Of a DNA stretch of 64,000 nucleotides, positions 1 to 8,953 are shown piece by piece. The notes beneath the pieces are model-generated. The model did not search any database, had not been told where the DNA came from, and saw only the letters and a program-made list of their open reading frames with translations. Both the position numbers and the translations under genes were made by a program. This DNA is from JAJEBT01 sp965221485 (lineage in GTDB: Bacteria; Pseudomonadota; Alphaproteobacteria; MPNO01; UBA830), in the NCBI GenBank assembly GCA_965221485.1, contig OZ244893.1, positions 3,534,001-3,598,000 on the forward strand, given 5' to 3'. Every line of letters starts with the position of its first letter. The first letter of the stretch is position 1.

Positions 1-15
1 CCATGACGTCTGGTA

Positions 16-1887
16 TTACCCCGTGGCCGCGCGAACCCGCTTGTGCTCGGCGCGTTTCCGCACATGAGGATCAAGGTGGCGCTTGCGCAGACGGACATGA
101 CGGGGCGTCACCTCCACCAGCTCGTCATCTTCGATATATCCGATGGCTTCTTCGAGACCCCGATGCAGCGGAGGGGTCAGACGCACCGCATCGTCGCTTC
201 CCGCTGCGCGTATGTTCGTCAGCTTCTTGGTGCGCAGCGGATTCACAACCAGATCATTGCCACGGTTGTGCTCACCGATAATCATCCCCTCGTAAACCTC
301 GGTTCCGCCCCCGATGAACAGGACACCGCGATCCTCGAGATTCCACAATGCGAACGGCACTGACTTTCCGTCTGTGTTCGATACGAGAACCCCGTTTCGG
401 CGCCCCGGGATCTGCCCCTTGTCGGGTGCGTAGCCATGAAAGACCCGGCTCATGACACCGGTGCCGCGCGTGTCATTCAGAAACTGCCCGTGATAACCGA
501 TCAATCCCCGTGTTGGCGCGAGGAACACCAACCTCGTCTGCCCGCCTATAAGGGGATGCATGTCTGTCATTTCCGCACGGCGCTGACTCATCGCTTCCAC
601 CACCGTTCCGACAAACCCCGAATCGAGGTCAACGGTCACCTCTTCAACCGGTTCGCTGCGTTGACCCGAGTCCGGGTCACCCCGGAACAGCACACGAGGC
701 CGCGAAACCGAAAACTCGTATCCCTCCCGGCGCATGGTTTCGATCAGAATACCCAGCTGCAATTCACCCCGGCCCCGCACCTCGAATTCCGTTTCGTCGT
801 CGGTCCGGGCGACCGATACGGCGACATTGCCTTCGGCTTCCCGAAACAGCCGGTCTCCCAGCATTCGCGATGTCACCTTGTCACCATCCTGACCCGCGAG
901 AGGAGAGTCGTTGACAGAAAAATACATGGCAAGGGTCGGTGGATCGATGGGGCGCGCCTTCACGGGTGTGTCCAGTTCCGGATCCGCGATCGTATCCGTA
1001 ACCGAAGCCTTGCGAAGACCGGCAATAGCGACAATGTCGCCGGCATGAGCTTCGGTGACAGGAACCCGCTCGATGCCCCGAAACGACAGGAGCCTTGTCA
1101 GCCGCGCCGTTTCGATTGTGGCGCCACTCTGGTCCACTGCGACAACAGGAGAATTGACCCGCGCCAGACCGCGTTCGATACGCCCCGTAAGTACGCGGCC
1201 GAGAAAGGGGTCGTACTCCAGAATGCTGCAAAGCATTGCGAAGGAACCCTCGACCTCGGCTTGTGGTGCCGGCACACGGGTTATCACCTGTTCAAACAGG
1301 GGCGAGAGTGATTGTCCCGATTCCTCCGGATCCTCGACGGCCCAGCCCTGTCTTGCTGATGCGAACAGGGTCCGGAAATCCAGCTGGTCGTCGCTGGCTT
1401 CCAGCGTCACAAAGAGGTCGAAGATCTCCTCTTCCACCTCACGGGCCCGGGCATCCGGGCGGTCCATCTTGTTGACAACCACAATCGGGTGCAAGCCCGA
1501 TGACAACGCCTTCATGGTGACGAAGCGCGTTTGCGGCATCGGGCCTTCGGCCGCGTCGACAAGAATGACGACACCGTCCACCATGTCGAGAATGCGTTCT
1601 ACCTCGCCGCCAAAGTCGGCATGTCCCGGTGTGTCGACAATGTTTATCCGGACATCGCTCCATGTCACCGATGCACATTTGGAAAGAACCGTAATTCCGC
1701 GTTCCCGTTCGAGATCGATGTTGTCAAGAACCCGTTCCGCCACGCGCTGGTTTTCGCGGAAGGTTCCCGATTGCCACAACATCTGATCAACAAGCGTGGT
1801 CTTGCCATGATCCACATGGGCAATGATGGCGATATTGCGGACGCCTTTGGCCGTGTCGTGGGGCGGCTGACCCGTAAACCGGGTCAA
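16..1887 (-). CDS. typA: Ribosome-associated GTPase TypA/BipA
   Basis: Translational GTPase of the EF-G family that binds the ribosome and supports growth under stress and 50S assembly. The 623-residue protein has the family's usual length. The G1 loop AHVDHGKT lies at residues 23-30, the switch II motif DTPGHADF at about 85-92, and NKMDR (G4) follows near 140; the C-terminal half carries the BipA-specific domain. The start codon is TTG: it overlaps the TGA stop of the upstream adenosine kinase gene in the four bases TTGA, so the two genes are probably translationally coupled. A GGAA lies just upstream. No in-frame ATG exists before the G1 loop, so the TTG start is the best available. The stop codon is only 15 bases from the window edge. 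Confidence 0.95.
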   Translation of the reverse strand: MTRFTGQPPHDTAKGVRNIAIIAHVDHGKTTLVDQMLWQSGTFRENQRVAERVLDNIDLERERGITVLSKCASVTWSDVRINIVDTPGHADFGGEVERILDMVDGVVILVDAAEGPMPQTRFVTMKALSSGLHPIVVVNKMDRPDARAREVEEEIFDLFVTLEASDDQLDFRTLFASARQGWAVEDPEESGQSLSPLFEQVITRVPAPQAEVEGSFAMLCSILEYDPFLGRVLTGRIERGLARVNSPVVAVDQSGATIETARLTRLLSFRGIERVPVTEAHAGDIVAIAGLRKASVTDTIADPELDTPVKARPIDPPTLAMYFSVNDSPLAGQDGDKVTSRMLGDRLFREAEGNVAVSVARTDDETEFEVRGRGELQLGILIETMRREGYEFSVSRPRVLFRGDPDSGQRSEPVEEVTVDLDSGFVGTVVEAMSQRRAEMTDMHPLIGGQTRLVFLAPTRGLIGYHGQFLNDTRGTGVMSRVFHGYAPDKGQIPGRRNGVLVSNTDGKSVPFALWNLEDRGVLFIGGGTEVYEGMIIGEHNRGNDLVVNPLRTKKLTNIRAAGSDDAVRLTPPLHRGLEEAIGYIEDDELVEVTPRHVRLRKRHLDPHVRKRAEHKRVRAATG

Positions 1888-2876
1888 GCTTCCGACATCT
1901 CCACCAGATCAGCCAGCGACGCAGCTGGTCGGGCCCCGAAATGGCTGATGACTTCGGCAGCGCAGATCGAACCGATCTTTCCACAGCGTTCCGGATTGTA
2001 TCCCCGGGTCAGTCCGAAAAGGACCCCGGCGGCGTAGAGATCCCCGGCACCCGTTGTATCTACAACCCGGTCCACCTCATGCGCGTCAATGTCGAATCGG
2101 TCAGCACCTCTGACAATGACAGATCCTTCGGGGCCGCAGGTGATGGCTGCGATTTCGGTTTTTTGTGCGATGGTTTCGACCGCATCTTCAAATGATTCGG
2201 AAGGGTAAAGGAACATGAGCTCGTCCCTGTTCCCGAAGAGAATGTCGACATGAGCCTCTATCAGATTTCGGAATTCTTCCCGGTGTCGCTCGACACAGAA
2301 CGGATCCGAAAGGGACAAGGCGACCTTGCGATCGGCCGCGTGCGCCAGTTCAGCTGCCTTGAAGAAAGCCTGCTTGGCCGGACTGAGGTCAAACAGGTAT
2401 CCTTCAAGATAGGTTATGCGTGCGGAGCCCAGGGCCTCGGGATCGATGTCTTCCGGCCCAAGCGCGGAACTTGCACCAAGAAGGGTCTGCATGGTCCGGT
2501 CGGAATCAGGGGTCACGAATATCAGGCAGCGCCCCGTCGGGGGGCCTTCGGACGCAGGCCACAATCGGTGATCAATGCCGATCGAAGCCATGTCATGGCG
2601 GAACACGTCCCCGAACCTGTCATTCCGGACCTTGCCAATGAATGCTCCCTTGCCGCCCAGTGAAGCCAGCCCCGCCAGGGTATTGGCAGCAGATCCACCG
2701 GACATCTCGATCGGGGCCGTCATTTCCGAATGAAGGCGGGTCGCGTCCTCCGTTTCGATCAGGGTCATGCTGCCCTTGTTGAGTCCCAGGCGCTTTATGT
2801 CAGAGTGTGTGGCCTGGCAAATGACATCCACAATGGCATTGCCGATTCCCACGACATCGAACAGTGAATCAGACAT
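1884..2876 (-). CDS. Adenosine kinase (PfkB family)
   Basis: PfkB/ribokinase-fold sugar kinase that phosphorylates adenosine to AMP. It is typical of alphaproteobacteria, where it consumes the adenosine made by S-adenosylhomocysteine hydrolase (ahcY lies at 44.8-46.1 kb here). The 330-residue length is standard. The N-terminus has the ribokinase motif (GIGNAIVDV, about residues 10-18), a Gly-rich GGSAANT segment, and the C-terminal signature DTTGAGD with the catalytic Asp about 45 residues from the end. It is the first gene of a two-gene unit with typA, whose TTG start overlaps its stop. A sigma-70 type promoter lies about 40 bp upstream. Specificity for adenosine rather than another nucleoside or sugar is inferred from family resemblance. 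Confidence 0.88.
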   Translation of the reverse strand: MSDSLFDVVGIGNAIVDVICQATHSDIKRLGLNKGSMTLIETEDATRLHSEMTAPIEMSGGSAANTLAGLASLGGKGAFIGKVRNDRFGDVFRHDMASIGIDHRLWPASEGPPTGRCLIFVTPDSDRTMQTLLGASSALGPEDIDPEALGSARITYLEGYLFDLSPAKQAFFKAAELAHAADRKVALSLSDPFCVERHREEFRNLIEAHVDILFGNRDELMFLYPSESFEDAVETIAQKTEIAAITCGPEGSVIVRGADRFDIDAHEVDRVVDTTGAGDLYAAGVLFGLTRGYNPERCGKIGSICAAEVISHFGARPAASLADLVEMSEA

Positions 2877-2914
2877 GGACCTCCGACATATCCCCCCAAG
2901 GATCCGGCGGGTGC

Positions 2915-2942
2915 AGTATAGCCATGGGCAATGTCAGCGCAA
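2915..2942 (-). promoter_or_regulatory. Sigma-70 promoter of adenosine kinase-typA
   Basis: Reading the minus strand, TTGCGC and TATACT are separated by 16 bases. The predicted start lies near 2908, about 32 bases before the ATG. Seen in sequence; not tested. Confidence 0.55.
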
Positions 2943-3005
2943 CGGTGAGGCAAGGCGATTGTTCCGGAGCGTGCCTGAAACCAGGAGGTCTTGAGGAGAC
3001 TGGAT

Positions 3006-3722
3006 GTGATTGCGGATCTTTACAAGGCGGTCCTGCAACTGGGTGATCCCCGAATTCGGGGAGTCATATGGCGTTGCATCGCGATCTGTACCGTCATCCT
3101 GGCGGTTCTCATCATTGCCGTCGACCAGGCCATTTCGGCCGTGGCTTTCTTTGGCATCAGCTGGATCGATGATGCCATCGGGTTGCTGGGCGGAATCGGC
3201 GTGTTTGTCGTCGGTCTGATCCTGTTTCCGGCGTTTGCCGGGCTCGTGGTCACGTTCATGTCCGATGACATCGCCGAAGCTGTGGAACAGCGGCATTATC
3301 CGTCATTGCCGGCTCCCCGAAAGGAACCGCTCTGGGAGATGCTTTGGGTCGCAATGCGGTTTTGCGCAGCGACCGTGGCCCTGAATGGCCTGCTGTTTCT
3401 GATTGTCATTCCGCTGCTTTTGATTTCGGTCGTTTTCAGCCCCCTGGTACCGGTCCTGGTTTACGGGCTCAACGGATATCTTGTAGGGCGGGAGTATTTT
3501 GAACTTGCAGCTGCGCGGCGTCTGGATGCAAGGGGAGCCCGCGACCTGCGGAAACGCCATCAGGGTCGCATCTTCGTGGCCGGTATGCTAATCGTGGCGC
3601 TCATGTCGATTCCTGTCCTCAACTGGTTGATGCCTGTCGTTGCAATGGTGTTCATGCTGCATTTGTTTCAGGGCTTGCGCGCGCGGTACGGGGCCCGTGA
3701 TGACACTTTGCCCGGCGGTTGA
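3006..3722 (+). CDS. EI24 domain-containing (CysZ-like) membrane protein
   Basis: Integral inner-membrane protein of about 238 residues with four or more hydrophobic segments, fitting the EI24/CysZ family (CysZ is a sulfate permease in enterobacteria; most alphaproteobacterial members are uncharacterised). Hydrophobic helices lie near residues 25-45, 60-85, 115-155 and 190-225, and a conserved GREYFELAA stretch typical of the family lies near 162-170. The start is chosen at GTG 3006 because GAGGAG sits 7 bases upstream; an in-frame TTG at 2991 would add five residues but has its AGGAGG too close. It is divergent from adenosine kinase and 6 bp before the lipoprotein gene, so those two are probably co-transcribed. 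The transported substrate cannot be deduced. Confidence 0.8.
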   Translation: MIADLYKAVLQLGDPRIRGVIWRCIAICTVILAVLIIAVDQAISAVAFFGISWIDDAIGLLGGIGVFVVGLILFPAFAGLVVTFMSDDIAEAVEQRHYPSLPAPRKEPLWEMLWVAMRFCAATVALNGLLFLIVIPLLLISVVFSPLVPVLVYGLNGYLVGREYFELAAARRLDARGARDLRKRHQGRIFVAGMLIVALMSIPVLNWLMPVVAMVFMLHLFQGLRARYGARDDTLPGG

Positions 3723-3728
3723 CTGTCG

Positions 3729-4319
3729 GTGATCCGGAATATCTTTCGCGCCACGCTCCCGGAGAAACCCGGAGCTTACAGACGATGTGGCGCCGGTGTC
3801 GTCCGCCTGTCAGTTGCGGCCCTGCTTATTGCCGTCAACGTGACCGCCGCAGGGTGTCAGGCGAATCTGGAAGAGCTGGTTTACACGATGTCCGGCAAGA
3901 TCGACGGGTCCCGGATTGCAAGGGCGTCGTCTCCGGTTTCGAAGAGTGCGCCGGAACCCGCGCCAAGGCCGGCCGATCGCGAAGCTCTCGTGCCCCGGTT
4001 GCCGAAGACGGTCCGGATACCACCGACACCAACGGTGAAAGAGACACCGCCGACGAATCCCGCATCATTGATGGGAATGACCCGTAACAAGGTCGAGGCC
4101 TTGCTTGGAAAACCCGGCTTTACCCGTCGGGATCCACCCGGCGAACTCTGGCGCTTTCGTGGCGAAGACTGTGTCCTCGACATGTATTTTTATTTTCGAA
4201 AGGGTCGAATGGTACTCGACTACATGGAAGCGCGGAAGGGAATGGTCCGGGAAGCTGACAACAGCGATTGTCTGAACCGGCTGATCAGGGCTACCCGACG
4301 CCAGCCCGGGACAGGTTGA
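3729..4319 (+). CDS. Small lipoprotein, SmpA/OmlA-like fold
   Basis: Hypothetical exported protein of 196 residues. A hydrophobic segment ends in TAAGC near residue 43, which resembles a lipobox, so it is probably a lipoprotein despite a long N-terminal region. A proline-rich linker (about residues 65-110) is followed by a compact C-terminal domain opening with LMGMTRNKVEALLGKP, the helix-turn pattern seen in SmpA/OmlA-like outer-membrane lipoproteins. It uses a GTG start 6 bp after the EI24 gene, suggesting co-transcription, and ends 8 bp from the convergent fxsA. Function unknown; the fold assignment is by motif only. Confidence 0.72.
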   Translation: MIRNIFRATLPEKPGAYRRCGAGVVRLSVAALLIAVNVTAAGCQANLEELVYTMSGKIDGSRIARASSPVSKSAPEPAPRPADREALVPRLPKTVRIPPTPTVKETPPTNPASLMGMTRNKVEALLGKPGFTRRDPPGELWRFRGEDCVLDMYFYFRKGRMVLDYMEARKGMVREADNSDCLNRLIRATRRQPGTG

Positions 4320-4327
4320 TCGAAGGA

Positions 4328-4846
4328 TCAGTCGTCGCGGTTCCCGTCCTTGTCCGGCCGCTGGTCCTGATCGGACGGTGTCCGGACCTCATCATAGTCG
4401 CCGTCGATGATCATTCCCTCCTGTGGCTGCGAGGGGGCCGTCCGGCCAGCCTGGCCAGGGAACACCGAGGCGGAGGCCGTCATGTTTTTCCGGGCGCTGA
4501 TCCAGGTCCATAACAGCTGTCCAACCAGCAATCGGACCGGTGGAACAAACAGGAGGAAACCCAGGGCATCCGTGAAGAAGCCCGGCGTCAGGAGTAATGC
4601 GCCGGCAACGAGCAGGCACAATCCGTCAAAGACCTCGGCCACCGGCAATTGACCCTTTGCAACACTCTGCTGGAAGCGTTGCAGGACGGCCATGCCCTGC
4701 ATACGAAGAAGCGTGGTTCCGGCCACTGCGGTCGCCACCACGATGGCGATGGTCGGCCACAGACCGATCCATCCCCCGATTTCTATGAAAGCGATGATTT
4801 CGATCACCGGGATACCGATGAATGCCAGCAACAGGATAGCCGTCAT
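4328..4846 (-). CDS. fxsA: FxsA family membrane protein
   Basis: FxsA is a cytoplasmic membrane protein first known for suppressing F-plasmid exclusion of phage T7. This copy has 172 residues. Hydrophobic helices span about 1-25, 28-45 and 78-112, and the family signature LLLTPGFFTDALGFLLFVP is near residues 84-102. The C-terminal 50 residues are hydrophilic and acidic, as in other members. It is convergent with the lipoprotein gene and divergent from the Tim44-like gene across a 200 bp gap. In many alphaproteobacteria fxsA sits beside secB and the Tim44-like gene; secB is not present here. Confidence 0.9.
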   Translation of the reverse strand: MTAILLLAFIGIPVIEIIAFIEIGGWIGLWPTIAIVVATAVAGTTLLRMQGMAVLQRFQQSVAKGQLPVAEVFDGLCLLVAGALLLTPGFFTDALGFLLFVPPVRLLVGQLLWTWISARKNMTASASVFPGQAGRTAPSQPQEGMIIDGDYDEVRTPSDQDQRPDKDGNRDD

Positions 4847-5046
4847 GCTTGCGATTTTCCGTTGGAAGTCCTATTGTCTCCTGCAGAAAGCGTCGCGGGC
4901 GGGTGGACTATCGTATCCTTGACCGTACAGGCTGGCGCGATGCGTTCCTACAGTATCGCCAAGCCGCGCCAGCATGCAACGCCTCCTGCGGAATTCGATC
5001 ATCGTGGATCGATTTTTATGGCTTTCATTCAGCGGAGCGCTGGATC

Positions 5047-5754
5047 ATGAGTGAAGGATTTCAGTTTCTCGATATTGTTCTCTTCGCGATGGTAGCCGTA
5101 TTTCTGGCTCTCCGGTTGCGTAGTGTGCTGGGCAAGCGAACGGGACATCATCGACAACGGTCGGACCCGCTCTCCCAGGGCCGCCCGCCGGCGCCGGTTG
5201 ACGCCGGGCCGGAGGATCGTGAGGAACGAGGAAGAATGCCGGCCCCGGAAACCCTCGATTCGCCCCCTCAGGAAGAAAGAATCGAACCGGAACCGGACGA
5301 CGAAGTGGCTTTCGTACTCACGAGACTCTCTATCCTCGACGAGACCTTCGAAAGACAAACCTTCATGGAAGGAGCCCGGGCGGCGTTTGACCTGATTGTC
5401 AACGCTTTCGCGAAAGGCGATCTGGACGTTTTGCGCGATATGTTGGCCGAAGATGTTTTCCAGAATTTCGCCGATGCCATTGCGGAGCGCCGCACGGCGG
5501 GCGAGACACTCGAGACGACGATCATGAGCCTCAAGTCGGCCCGGATCGTGGACGCGGAACTGACAGAAGAGGACGCCGTTATCACCGTCTCGTTTGTTTC
5601 CGAACAGATCAATATCACCAGAGATGAAGAAGGTCGGATCGTCGGAGGGGATCCTCACGAGATGATGGAAATCACTGATGTCTGGAGTTTCCGACGCAAG
5701 ACCCGGTCCAGGGATCCAAACTGGACACTGGTAGAAACCAGGAGCGAGACATAG
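5047..5754 (+). CDS. Tim44/TimA-like domain protein
   Basis: Bacterial relative of mitochondrial Tim44. It has one N-terminal membrane anchor (about residues 8-25), a charged proline-rich linker (30-85), and a C-terminal Tim44-like domain of alpha-plus-beta fold (about 95-235) ending in VWSFRRKTRSRDPNWTLVET, typical of TimA. Such proteins are membrane-anchored with the domain in the cytosol; a role in protein insertion is suggested by homology only. The ATG at 5047 is chosen because the preceding in-frame 66 codons are not TimA-like and the anchor normally starts the protein. mltA follows, an arrangement common in alphaproteobacteria. Confidence 0.88.
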   Translation: MSEGFQFLDIVLFAMVAVFLALRLRSVLGKRTGHHRQRSDPLSQGRPPAPVDAGPEDREERGRMPAPETLDSPPQEERIEPEPDDEVAFVLTRLSILDETFERQTFMEGARAAFDLIVNAFAKGDLDVLRDMLAEDVFQNFADAIAERRTAGETLETTIMSLKSARIVDAELTEEDAVITVSFVSEQINITRDEEGRIVGGDPHEMMEITDVWSFRRKTRSRDPNWTLVETRSET

Positions 5755-5827
5755 GCCAATTCCGTCTCAAGCACGGGGCCGGTGTCCCCGGGGAGTGGCC
5801 GGAACTGTTCAGGCCAACACGAACAAG

Positions 5828-7015
5828 GTGAGAAGCCGCTGGACGGCTGTTTGGTTGGGGGTACTGGTTGCGGTCGGCCTGACTGCCTGCGCGAGCCCAC
5901 CACCAGAGACCCAGGATATTCGTTTCGAGCGGGTGCGCTTCAGCGACCTTCCCGGCTGGCAGAACGACGACCATGCCGCGGCGTTGTCAGTCCTGCACCG
6001 GTCCTGTCCGAACTTGCGAGCTTCGGGGACGGGCCGGCACGGGACCATTGCCGACTGGCGGCGGATTTGCGACCAGCTGGAAACCATCGGGTCATCGGAA
6101 GCGCGATCGTTCCTGGAGCGGAACTTCGAGCCTTTTCGTGTCACCGCGCCCGATGGTAATGACAAGGGTCTCATCACGGGATATTTCGAACCGGAGTTGA
6201 GGGGTTCGCGACAGCCGGGTTCTCGTTTCGATACACCGCTCTACAGACGTCCACCGGAACTGGTCTCGGTTGAACTCGGGGAGTTCCGGGAAGAGTATCG
6301 TGGGGAGACAATCACCGGGCATATCGTGGCCGGCAGGCTTCGTCCCTATTTTGATCGCCGTGACCTTGACCGGGGGGCGCTCGAGGGGCGCGGCCTTGAG
6401 CTGGTCTGGGTTGACAGCGCTGTTGACGCGTTCTTTCTTCACATCCAGGGTTCGGGGCGAGTGCGTCTTCGCGACGGAACCGTGATAAGGCTGGGCTATG
6501 ATGGTACGAACGGCCAACCCTACCGGGCCATTGGCCGCGACCTGATCCATCGCGGTGAAATTCCCCGCGAACATGTGTCCATGCAGTCAATCCGCAAATG
6601 GTTGACAGACAATCCCGGATCGGCAACCGAACTGATGTGGGCCAACCGGTCCTACATCTTTTTCAGGATTCTGGAAGGGGAAGGACCGATCGGGACCGCC
6701 GGTCTTCCCCTGAGACCGGGCCGCAGCCTGGCGGTTGATCAGAGGCTGGTCCCGCTGGGGCTTCCGGTGTGGATCGACACCTATCTGCCGGATGACGAGC
6801 AAACGCCACTGCGTCGTCTGACAATCGCCCAGGACACGGGCGGGGCGATCAGGGGCCCTGTCCGCGCAGATCTGTTCTGGGGTTCGGGCGATCGGGCTGC
6901 TGATATCGCAGGTCAAATGAAATCATCCTTGCGATACTGGATTCTCAGCCCGACATCCGCGCTTTCGATTGCCGGGAGATCCGGTGTCCCGCTATCCCCG
7001 AGTCGTTCCAGGTGA
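5828..7015 (+). CDS. mltA: Membrane-bound lytic murein transglycosylase A
   Basis: Lipoprotein that cleaves the beta-1,4 bond of peptidoglycan to leave 1,6-anhydro-MurNAc. An MltA barrel domain (about residues 110-270 in this numbering) contains GYFEPELRGS and the FLHIQGSGR segment; the C-terminal 3D domain has the conserved aspartates in IAQDTGGAIRGPVRADLFWGSG. Start: GTG 5828 gives a classic lipoprotein signal with lipobox LTAC, Cys at 21. An in-frame GTG at 5795 would add 11 residues; neither has a strong ribosome-binding site, so the start is uncertain. It lies about 70 bp after the Tim44-like gene. The C-terminal tail runs about 20 residues beyond the usual end. Confidence 0.93.
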   Translation: MRSRWTAVWLGVLVAVGLTACASPPPETQDIRFERVRFSDLPGWQNDDHAAALSVLHRSCPNLRASGTGRHGTIADWRRICDQLETIGSSEARSFLERNFEPFRVTAPDGNDKGLITGYFEPELRGSRQPGSRFDTPLYRRPPELVSVELGEFREEYRGETITGHIVAGRLRPYFDRRDLDRGALEGRGLELVWVDSAVDAFFLHIQGSGRVRLRDGTVIRLGYDGTNGQPYRAIGRDLIHRGEIPREHVSMQSIRKWLTDNPGSATELMWANRSYIFFRILEGEGPIGTAGLPLRPGRSLAVDQRLVPLGLPVWIDTYLPDDEQTPLRRLTIAQDTGGAIRGPVRADLFWGSGDRAADIAGQMKSSLRYWILSPTSALSIAGRSGVPLSPSRSR

Positions 7016-7054
7016 TAGTCTGGACCCTGAAGACGGGGGGATTTCTTTGCTAGC

Positions 7055-7855
7055 ATGAAGGTCAGGATTGGCAATTTCGAGATAAATTATGAGGTCTGCG
7101 GGCCCGAGAAAGCCCCCTGGGTTACGTTCAGCCATGCTCTTGGAAACAATTTGTCTCTATGGGATGAACAGGTGGCCTTGCTCTGCGACCGGTTCCGCAT
7201 CCTGCGCTACGATCACCGCGGCCACGGCGCGTCAGACGCACCTCCCGGCCCCTACAGCTTTGACGATCTCGAACGGGACGTGATCCAGCTGCTGGATCAT
7301 CTCGGTATCGAGCGTACGCACTGGGTCGGCCTGTCCATTGGCGGTATGCTTGGTTACGGCCTTGCCCAGCATAATGGCGAGCGACTTCTCTCGCTTGTTG
7401 CCTGCGATTCACGGCCGGATGCACCGCCTGACTATGCGGCTTATTTCCAGTACCGTATCGACACGGTGCGAGCCGGCGGTATGGAGGCAGTCGTGGAGCC
7501 CACAATCGAGCGGTGGTTCACACCGAAGACACGACAGAGCAATCCGCCGGTTCTCGACAAGGTGAGAGCCATGTTGCGAAGCACCAGTGCGGAGGGTCAT
7601 GAGGGATGCTGCGAGGCCCTGAAGCGGCTTTCCTTCGGATCCGGCCTCAGCCGGATCGCTATCCCGGTTCTGGTTCTCGGCGGGGCGGAGGACAAGGGAG
7701 CGCCTCCTGATGTCCTTGCCGAAGCCGCGGCGGCAATCCCCGACAGCCGACACGTGATCATCGAGGCGGCGGGACATATTTCCAATCTGGAGAATCCGAA
7801 GGCCGTAAACCGGGCGCTGGAGGCGTTTTACAGGGAGATCGGCGATGTATCTTGA
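7055..7855 (+). CDS. Alpha/beta hydrolase, 3-oxoadipate enol-lactonase-like
   Basis: Alpha/beta-hydrolase of 266 residues close to PcaD, which hydrolyses beta-ketoadipate enol-lactone in the protocatechuate pathway. The oxyanion-side motif HALGNNLSLWD (27-37) and DHRGHGAS (53-60) are PcaD-like. The nucleophile elbow is GLSIGG with Ser94; the acid is probably the Asp in GGAEDKGAP, and the His lies in AAGHISNLENP near the C-terminus. The gene overlaps the next decarboxylase subunit by 11 bases, tying it to a ketoacid or aromatic pathway. The precise substrate is unknown; no other pca gene is in the window. Confidence 0.85.
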   Translation: MKVRIGNFEINYEVCGPEKAPWVTFSHALGNNLSLWDEQVALLCDRFRILRYDHRGHGASDAPPGPYSFDDLERDVIQLLDHLGIERTHWVGLSIGGMLGYGLAQHNGERLLSLVACDSRPDAPPDYAAYFQYRIDTVRAGGMEAVVEPTIERWFTPKTRQSNPPVLDKVRAMLRSTSAEGHEGCCEALKRLSFGSGLSRIAIPVLVLGGAEDKGAPPDVLAEAAAAIPDSRHVIIEAAGHISNLENPKAVNRALEAFYREIGDVS

Positions 7856-8375
7856 ATCAGCTCCCCCTCCTGATGGCCCGCGCGGGTCCGACATCATTGC
7901 CGCGATCAAGGCTGCCAGCGTTTCACATGTTGCCGCGTTGCCCGATATCACGACCAGTGAGGGTCTTCTTCGGCCATTGTCGCAGGATTCGGATCTGCGG
8001 CTCATTCGCCTCAGCAAGGAGGATGAGGGAGTTTCCATCTGCGCAGGGCTAGGGTATTGCGAAAAGCGCGCCGTGTTGCTGATGCAACAGACCGGGCTGA
8101 TGGACTCTCTCAATGCGGTGCGCGCCATTGCCGTCGATTATCAGCAGCCCATTTGCATGCTTGTGGGCCTGCTCGGAAAAGAGCCTGATCGCGCCCCCCG
8201 CGAGTCTGACAGTTACGGTGTGCGCATCATCGAACCGATCCTCGAGGCCATGGAAATCGATCACCTGCTTGTCGAATCCCCGGGTGATGTTGACCGGATC
8301 ACACCGGCAATCGACCGGGCCTACCAGCAATCCCGTCCGTTGGTGGTGCTGTTCGGGAAGTGGATCCGCCAATGA
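7845..8375 (+). CDS. ThDP-binding decarboxylase alpha subunit (ComD/sulfopyruvate decarboxylase-like)
   Basis: A 176-residue pyrimidine-binding (N-terminal type) domain of a thiamine-diphosphate decarboxylase made as a separate subunit, as in sulfopyruvate decarboxylase ComD and related phosphonopyruvate decarboxylases. The SKEDEGVSICAG segment (58-68) carries the Glu that activates ThDP. It overlaps the upstream hydrolase by 11 bases and its stop overlaps the ATG of the beta subunit in ATGA, so equimolar expression is expected. The partner supplies the Mg-ThDP site. In this context a 2-oxo acid substrate is more likely than coenzyme M synthesis; no other coenzyme M gene is present. Substrate is inference. 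Confidence 0.85.
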   Translation: MYLESAPPPDGPRGSDIIAAIKAASVSHVAALPDITTSEGLLRPLSQDSDLRLIRLSKEDEGVSICAGLGYCEKRAVLLMQQTGLMDSLNAVRAIAVDYQQPICMLVGLLGKEPDRAPRESDSYGVRIIEPILEAMEIDHLLVESPGDVDRITPAIDRAYQQSRPLVVLFGKWIRQ

Positions 8376-8953
8376 TGCAGCGCAGGGAGTGTTTCGAGAG
8401 AATTGCCGAACTGCGGGGAGGCGCCATCGTTGTCGCAACCTACACCTCTGCATTCGAATGGCGCAGCGTCGATCCCAGCCCTCTGAATTTCGTGAGCATC
8501 GGTGCCATGGGCCAGGCATCGTCCCATGCGCTGGGGCTTGCCCTCGGACTGTCGGATCACAGGATCATCGTACTGGACGGCGATGGCAGTCTGCTCATGA
8601 ATTTGTCGAGTCTGGCCACCATTGCGAACGCTGCCCCCTCAAACCTGCTTCACTTTGTTATCGAAAACGGGACCTACGAAGCCAATGGCGGACATCCGAT
8701 TCCGGGGCAGGGACGGATCGACTTTGCCGGACTGGCCCAGGCTGCAGGATATCCCGCGGTCTACAGTTTCGAAGGTATCAACCGCTTCGCTTCAGACCTG
8801 CCGGGTGTCATGGCAGCCCGGGGACCCGTATTTGCCGCCCTGAAGGTGGAAGCCGGGACGGCGCCTCCGGTCGAATATGATTACGAATGGTTGCACAGCG
8901 AAGATCGTCGCAGTGAATTTCGGGAGGCCATTCGGCCATACATCCGGCCCTGA
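8372..8953 (+). CDS. ThDP-binding decarboxylase beta subunit (ComE-like)
   Basis: The pyrophosphate-binding (C-terminal type) domain, 193 residues, partner of the preceding subunit. The ThDP/Mg motif begins GDGSLLMN about residue 71 and continues to the ENGTYE segment, matching the GDG-(25-30)-N pattern. GAMGQASSHALGLALGL (around 46-62) is the conserved helix before it. The ATG at 8372 is chosen because it overlaps the upstream TGA (ATGA); a GTG four codons earlier is also in frame. The pair probably forms an alpha-beta decarboxylase of a 2-oxo acid. It ends convergent to the TRAP transporter genes. Confidence 0.85.
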   Translation: MMQRRECFERIAELRGGAIVVATYTSAFEWRSVDPSPLNFVSIGAMGQASSHALGLALGLSDHRIIVLDGDGSLLMNLSSLATIANAAPSNLLHFVIENGTYEANGGHPIPGQGRIDFAGLAQAAGYPAVYSFEGINRFASDLPGVMAARGPVFAALKVEAGTAPPVEYDYEWLHSEDRRSEFREAIRPYIRP

